NCBI GenBank assembly: GCA_902803265.1
Contig: CADCPD010000183.1
Span: forward strand, 1 to 6,409
Direction of reading: 5' to 3'
Source of the DNA: an uncultured bacterium
GTDB taxonomy: Bacteria; Cyanobacteriota; Vampirovibrionia; Gastranaerophilales; Gastranaerophilaceae
DNA: 6,409 nucleotides
Shown here: positions 5,121-6,409 of the stretch, piece after piece
How the letters are laid out: the number at the start of each line of letters is the position of its first letter
Numbering within the stretch: the first letter of the stretch is position 1
Translations under genes and position numbers: made by a program
The notes under the pieces: model-generated
The model's database searches: none
Seen by the model: only the letters and a program-made list of their open reading frames with translations
Told to the model about the DNA's origin: nothing

Positions 5121-6409
5121 CTATGCCCAATTTTCCTGTTCTTTATTTGGCATTTCATCTTCTTTTTTCTCTTCTTTAGGGTTTATTGGTAATCTAAAAC
5201 CAAATGTAGAACCTTCACCTTCTTTTGAATGAACAAAAACTTCCCCGCCATGATGTTTTTCTACGGAAATTTTAACCAAGTGCAGACCTAAACCTGTTCC
5301 TTTTATAGAGTGTGTTGCATTTTCTATTCTAAAGAATCTGTCAAATATTTTCTTTTGATATTCTTCAGGTATACCAGGTCCTTGGTCTTCTACAGATACT
5401 TCTACAAAATCTCCTACTCTCGCTCTTTCTGCTCTTATTTTTATTCTTGAACCATCAGGAGAATATTTTATTGCATTAGAAAGAATATTGTTCATAACTC
5501 TGCTTATGCTTTCATGATTTAGCGGAACTTCAGGTAAATCAGGCTCTTTCATTATTGACAATGTTATTTTATGTTCGTGTGCAAGTATATCTAATTGGCT
5601 TACGCTTTCTTCTATGATATTTACGACATTTTCTTTCTTCTTTTCTAATCTTATTTGTTGGCTTTGATATCTTGAAAAATCTAGTATATCATTTACCATT
5701 CTGTTTAGTCTTATGATTTCTTGGTTCATTACGCCTATAAATTCTTTTTGAGTATTGAAATCAAAGTCATTTCCGTAATTGTATAACGTGTCAATATAGC
5801 TTCTTAAAACTGTAACCGGAGTTCTTAATTCGTGTGAAACATTTGAGATAAAATGGTTTCTTAAGTTGTCCATTTCTATTTCTTTTGTTACGTCAATAAG
5901 AATTATAATATACCCTACATAATCTTTATTTCTTGAGAACATAGGAGATATTACAGATTTGATTATTCGTTTATCAACTTCTATGTTAAAGCCTAGTGGG
6001 CGTTTTTCTATAATATCTAATGGTGTATCTTTAAATTGTTCAATTTTGTCTTTAAAGCACATTTCCCCGTTTGTATCACAGTATTGTTGAATTTTTGTTC
6101 CTAAAATTTCACTTTGTTCCGCTTCTAGTAACTTTCTGGCATGATCATTTATTAAAACAATATTGTCGTAATTATCACAAACAACAACTCCGTTTGCAAT
6201 TCCCATAAGAACTGCTTCAAGTTTATTCTTTTCTAAAGTTAATTGTTCAATGTTTTGTTCTTCGTACTGGTGTAATTTGTTTGACATGTCGTTGAATGAA
6301 TCAAATAATTCTTGAACATCATTACTAACATCTGTGCCTTCAAGTTTGTATCCAAATTCTCCAGATGTTATTTTTCTAACGCCGGTTAGAATTTGTCTTA
6401 ATTCTTTTG
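5121..6409 (-). CDS. Membrane sensor histidine kinase (HAMP-PAS-HisKA-HATPase), NblS/WalK/PhoR-like, 5' part missing
   Basis: The ATG at 6287 is not the real start: the frame stays open to the right edge and the 40 codons before it encode a HAMP domain (KELRQILTGVRKITSGEFGY...VQELFDSFNDMSNKL). The sensor region and membrane spans therefore lie outside the window. Numbering from that internal Met, a linker coiled coil (5-25) is followed by a PAS domain (about 20-135, NGVVVCDNYDNIVLINDHARKLL), then HisKA with the H-box SHELRTP and phospho-acceptor His152 (codon at 5832-5834), then HATPase_c with N-box NNILSNAIKYSP (266-277), G1 DQGPGIP (301-307), F-box FDRFFR (315-320) and G2 GTGLGLHLV (330-338). 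All motifs needed for autophosphorylation are present. The charged tail (about 370-388) is non-conserved. The HisKA wording (SYIDTLYNYG, LNRMVNDILDFSR) is closest in my memory to cyanobacterial NblS/Hik33. A response regulator is not visible here. The stop overlaps the longest form of the exported-protein gene. Confidence 0.95.
   Translation of the reverse strand, partial: KELRQILTGVRKITSGEFGYKLEGTDVSNDVQELFDSFNDMSNKLHQYEEQNIEQLTLEKNKLEAVLMGIANGVVVCDNYDNIVLINDHARKLLEAEQSEILGTKIQQYCDTNGEMCFKDKIEQFKDTPLDIIEKRPLGFNIEVDKRIIKSVISPMFSRNKDYVGYIIILIDVTKEIEMDNLRNHFISNVSHELRTPVTVLRSYIDTLYNYGNDFDFNTQKEFIGVMNQEIIRLNRMVNDILDFSRYQSQQIRLEKKKENVVNIIEESVSQLDILAHEHKITLSIMKEPDLPEVPLNHESISRVMNNILSNAIKYSPDGSRIKIRAERARVGDFVEVSVEDQGPGIPEEYQKKIFDRFFRIENATHSIKGTGLGLHLVKISVEKHHGGEVFVHSKEGEGSTFGFRLPINPKEEKKEDEMPNKEQENWA

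Noticed and set aside
4693..5130. TTG start at 5130 for the exported protein
   Set aside because: It adds MGIV before the Lys and overlaps the kinase; the GTG at 5118 gives a standard signal peptide. The TTG is not excluded, since neither start has an ideal SD.
5121..6287. Kinase as a complete 388-aa cytoplasmic protein starting at 6287
   Set aside because: The upstream in-frame codons to the window edge encode a HAMP domain, so this Met is internal and the gene is 5'-truncated.

Overview
This is an AT-rich, densely packed bacterial window with seven complete or partial protein genes on both strands and no RNA gene, transposon, CRISPR array or phage gene that I can see. The partial histidine kinase at the right end resembles the cyanobacterial NblS/Hik33 (DspA) type: HAMP, PAS, then a His-box region reading SHELRTP...SYIDTLYNYG...RLNRMVNDILDFSR. 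Together with the low GC, this suggests a non-photosynthetic relative of Cyanobacteria (Melainabacteria/Vampirovibrionia, for example gut Gastranaerophilales). That placement is inference; a low-GC Firmicute is the main alternative.

Left block (minus strand, 1-2154, read right to left): a 92-aa protein whose only recognisable domain is a ClpX-type C4 zinc finger, a 550-aa protein with HEAT-like helical repeats and an unrecognised middle/C-terminal region, then ruvX (the YqgF-type Holliday junction resolvase/RNase H-fold family), cut by the left edge. The first two share a TAATG stop/start overlap with a strong Shine-Dalgarno (SD) sequence. The second and third are 1 bp apart, so this looks like one transcript.

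Middle block (plus strand, 2280-4661): a TPR lipoprotein, lgt (prolipoprotein diacylglyceryl transferase, which lipidates such proteins), and after a 78-bp gap an unrecognised 288-aa protein with a long Ser/Asn/His-rich disordered N-terminus and a compact C-terminal domain. The 125-bp region between the left and middle blocks holds candidate promoters for both directions whose -35 boxes overlap.

Right block (minus strand, 4693-6409): an NblS/WalK/PhoR-like sensor kinase running off the right edge, followed by a small exported two-cysteine protein that starts 2 bp after the kinase stop if the GTG start is used. The middle and right blocks converge across a 31-bp gap containing a T8 tract and weak hairpins.

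The observations most worth following are the zinc-finger/HEAT-like pair, the exported protein coupled to the kinase, and the disordered 288-aa protein.
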